Shown one piece after another: positions 5,888 to 6,364 of a DNA stretch of 6,364 nt. A program made the position numbers and the translations under genes. The notes beneath the pieces are model-generated. The model saw only the letters and a program-made list of their open reading frames with translations. It ran no database searches and was not told where the DNA came from. Source of the DNA: Akkermansiaceae bacterium (GTDB taxonomy: Bacteria > Verrucomicrobiota > Verrucomicrobiia > Verrucomicrobiales > Akkermansiaceae); assembly GCA_018676385.1 (NCBI GenBank), contig JABHEX010000241.1, forward strand, positions 1 to 6,364, read 5' to 3'. Numbering within the stretch: the stretch's first letter is position 1; the number at the start of each line of letters is the position of its first letter.

Positions 5888-6364
5888 CTATGTGATGATC
5901 GCGTGGTCGTATTGGCTATTGGCGTCGACGGTAGCATTTGGCCAGACTATAGTGTCGTGAAGCTGCACATTTCGGCCAATTTTGGCGCCGGGACTGATCA
6001 CGCAAGTTCCACAATCTATTTTGGCGCTGGGGTCAATAACGGCATCTGGGTGAATGGCATCCGTACGATTTTTTCGCAGGTACTGGTGAACATCTCTGTA
6101 AGCTTTTGGGTCGCCGATATCAAACCAGTCACCATCATCGAGCACCACGGCACCTAGTTTGTTTTGTTTTATTAATTCGATGAATGCCGGTACGATCGAG
6201 ACAATATCAATATCTGGGATCAGTGGTAAGATTTCTGGCTCCAGGCAGTATATGCCCGTGAACTGATGAGTGCCAGGCGTATCCCCGAGGATGTTACGCA
6301 TGTCGGATATGTAGTTGCCTGAGATATTTACGTTGCAGTTGGAGCCGTGGGATCGGAGTGCGAG
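5888..6364 (-). CDS. Sugar-phosphate nucleotidyltransferase, C-terminal part (MurU/COG1208-like, partial at window end)
   Basis: The last 158 residues of a nucleotidyltransferase; the frame stays open to the right edge, so the N-terminal nucleotide-binding GxGxR loop is outside the window. Visible are the end of the Rossmann-like catalytic domain, with HQFTGIYCLEPEIL (33-46), SIVPAFIELI and DDGDWFDIGDPKAY (76-89), the usual metal/sugar-phosphate region of COG1208 enzymes. From about 101 to the end there are hexapeptide repeats (IHPDAVIDPSAKI, ISPGAKIGRNVQL), which form a left-handed beta-helix. In the AmgK-MurU pathway this enzyme would turn MurNAc-1-phosphate into UDP-MurNAc. The Pseudomonas MurU, as I recall, lacks the beta-helix, so this is a longer variant or a related enzyme for another NDP-sugar. 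It leads a minus-strand run with the kinase and the CHASE2-like gene. Confidence 0.82.
   Translation of the reverse strand, partial: LALRSHGSNCNVNISGNYISDMRNILGDTPGTHQFTGIYCLEPEILPLIPDIDIVSIVPAFIELIKQNKLGAVVLDDGDWFDIGDPKAYRDVHQYLRKNRTDAIHPDAVIDPSAKIDCGTCVISPGAKIGRNVQLHDTIVWPNATVDANSQYDHAIIT

Overview
The window reads as a chromosomal core/housekeeping segment of a medium-GC Gram-negative bacterium. I think Verrucomicrobiota, probably the Opitutae/Puniceicoccales side, is most likely. This rests on remembered resemblance of the ThrS (no TGS domain, an insertion just before the zinc cysteine) and of the IF3 N-terminus (a basic KPKKKPYRGRRDLTRVND start) to proteins of that group. It is inference, not a search result.

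Plus strand, left to right. The 3' end of menB (menaquinone biosynthesis, cut by the window edge) is followed by a roughly 200-base AT-rich gap. Then come thrS (threonyl-tRNA synthetase), a 145-base gap with a perfect TATAAT box and a strong Shine-Dalgarno sequence, and infC (translation initiation factor IF3). After infC is a small two-helix membrane protein of the PLDc_N type. infC has no ATG, GTG or TTG start that would preserve its conserved N-terminus. The only fitting start is an ATA codon at 2585, six bases after AAAGGAG. This parallels the rare start codon used for IF3 autoregulation in Escherichia coli and is the most notable point of the window. The IF3 also carries a long acidic C-terminal tail. 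The ribosomal protein genes rpmI and rplT, which follow infC in many bacteria, are absent here.

Minus strand, in reading order from the right edge. A sugar-phosphate nucleotidyltransferase C-terminus with a left-handed beta-helix end (MurU/COG1208-like, cut by the window edge) is followed 44 bases later by an AmgK-like sugar kinase. The kinase overlaps by 14 bases a gene for a membrane protein with the topology and sequence pattern of a CHASE2 sensor but no output domain. The kinase and nucleotidyltransferase resemble the pair that makes UDP-MurNAc from recovered MurNAc in peptidoglycan recycling. The overlapping CHASE2-like gene suggests an envelope-linked role, but that link is inference.

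The two strands converge between 3553 and 3584, with only 30 bases between stop codons and no clear terminator. I saw no RNA genes, mobile elements, CRISPR arrays or clear signs of recent transfer.
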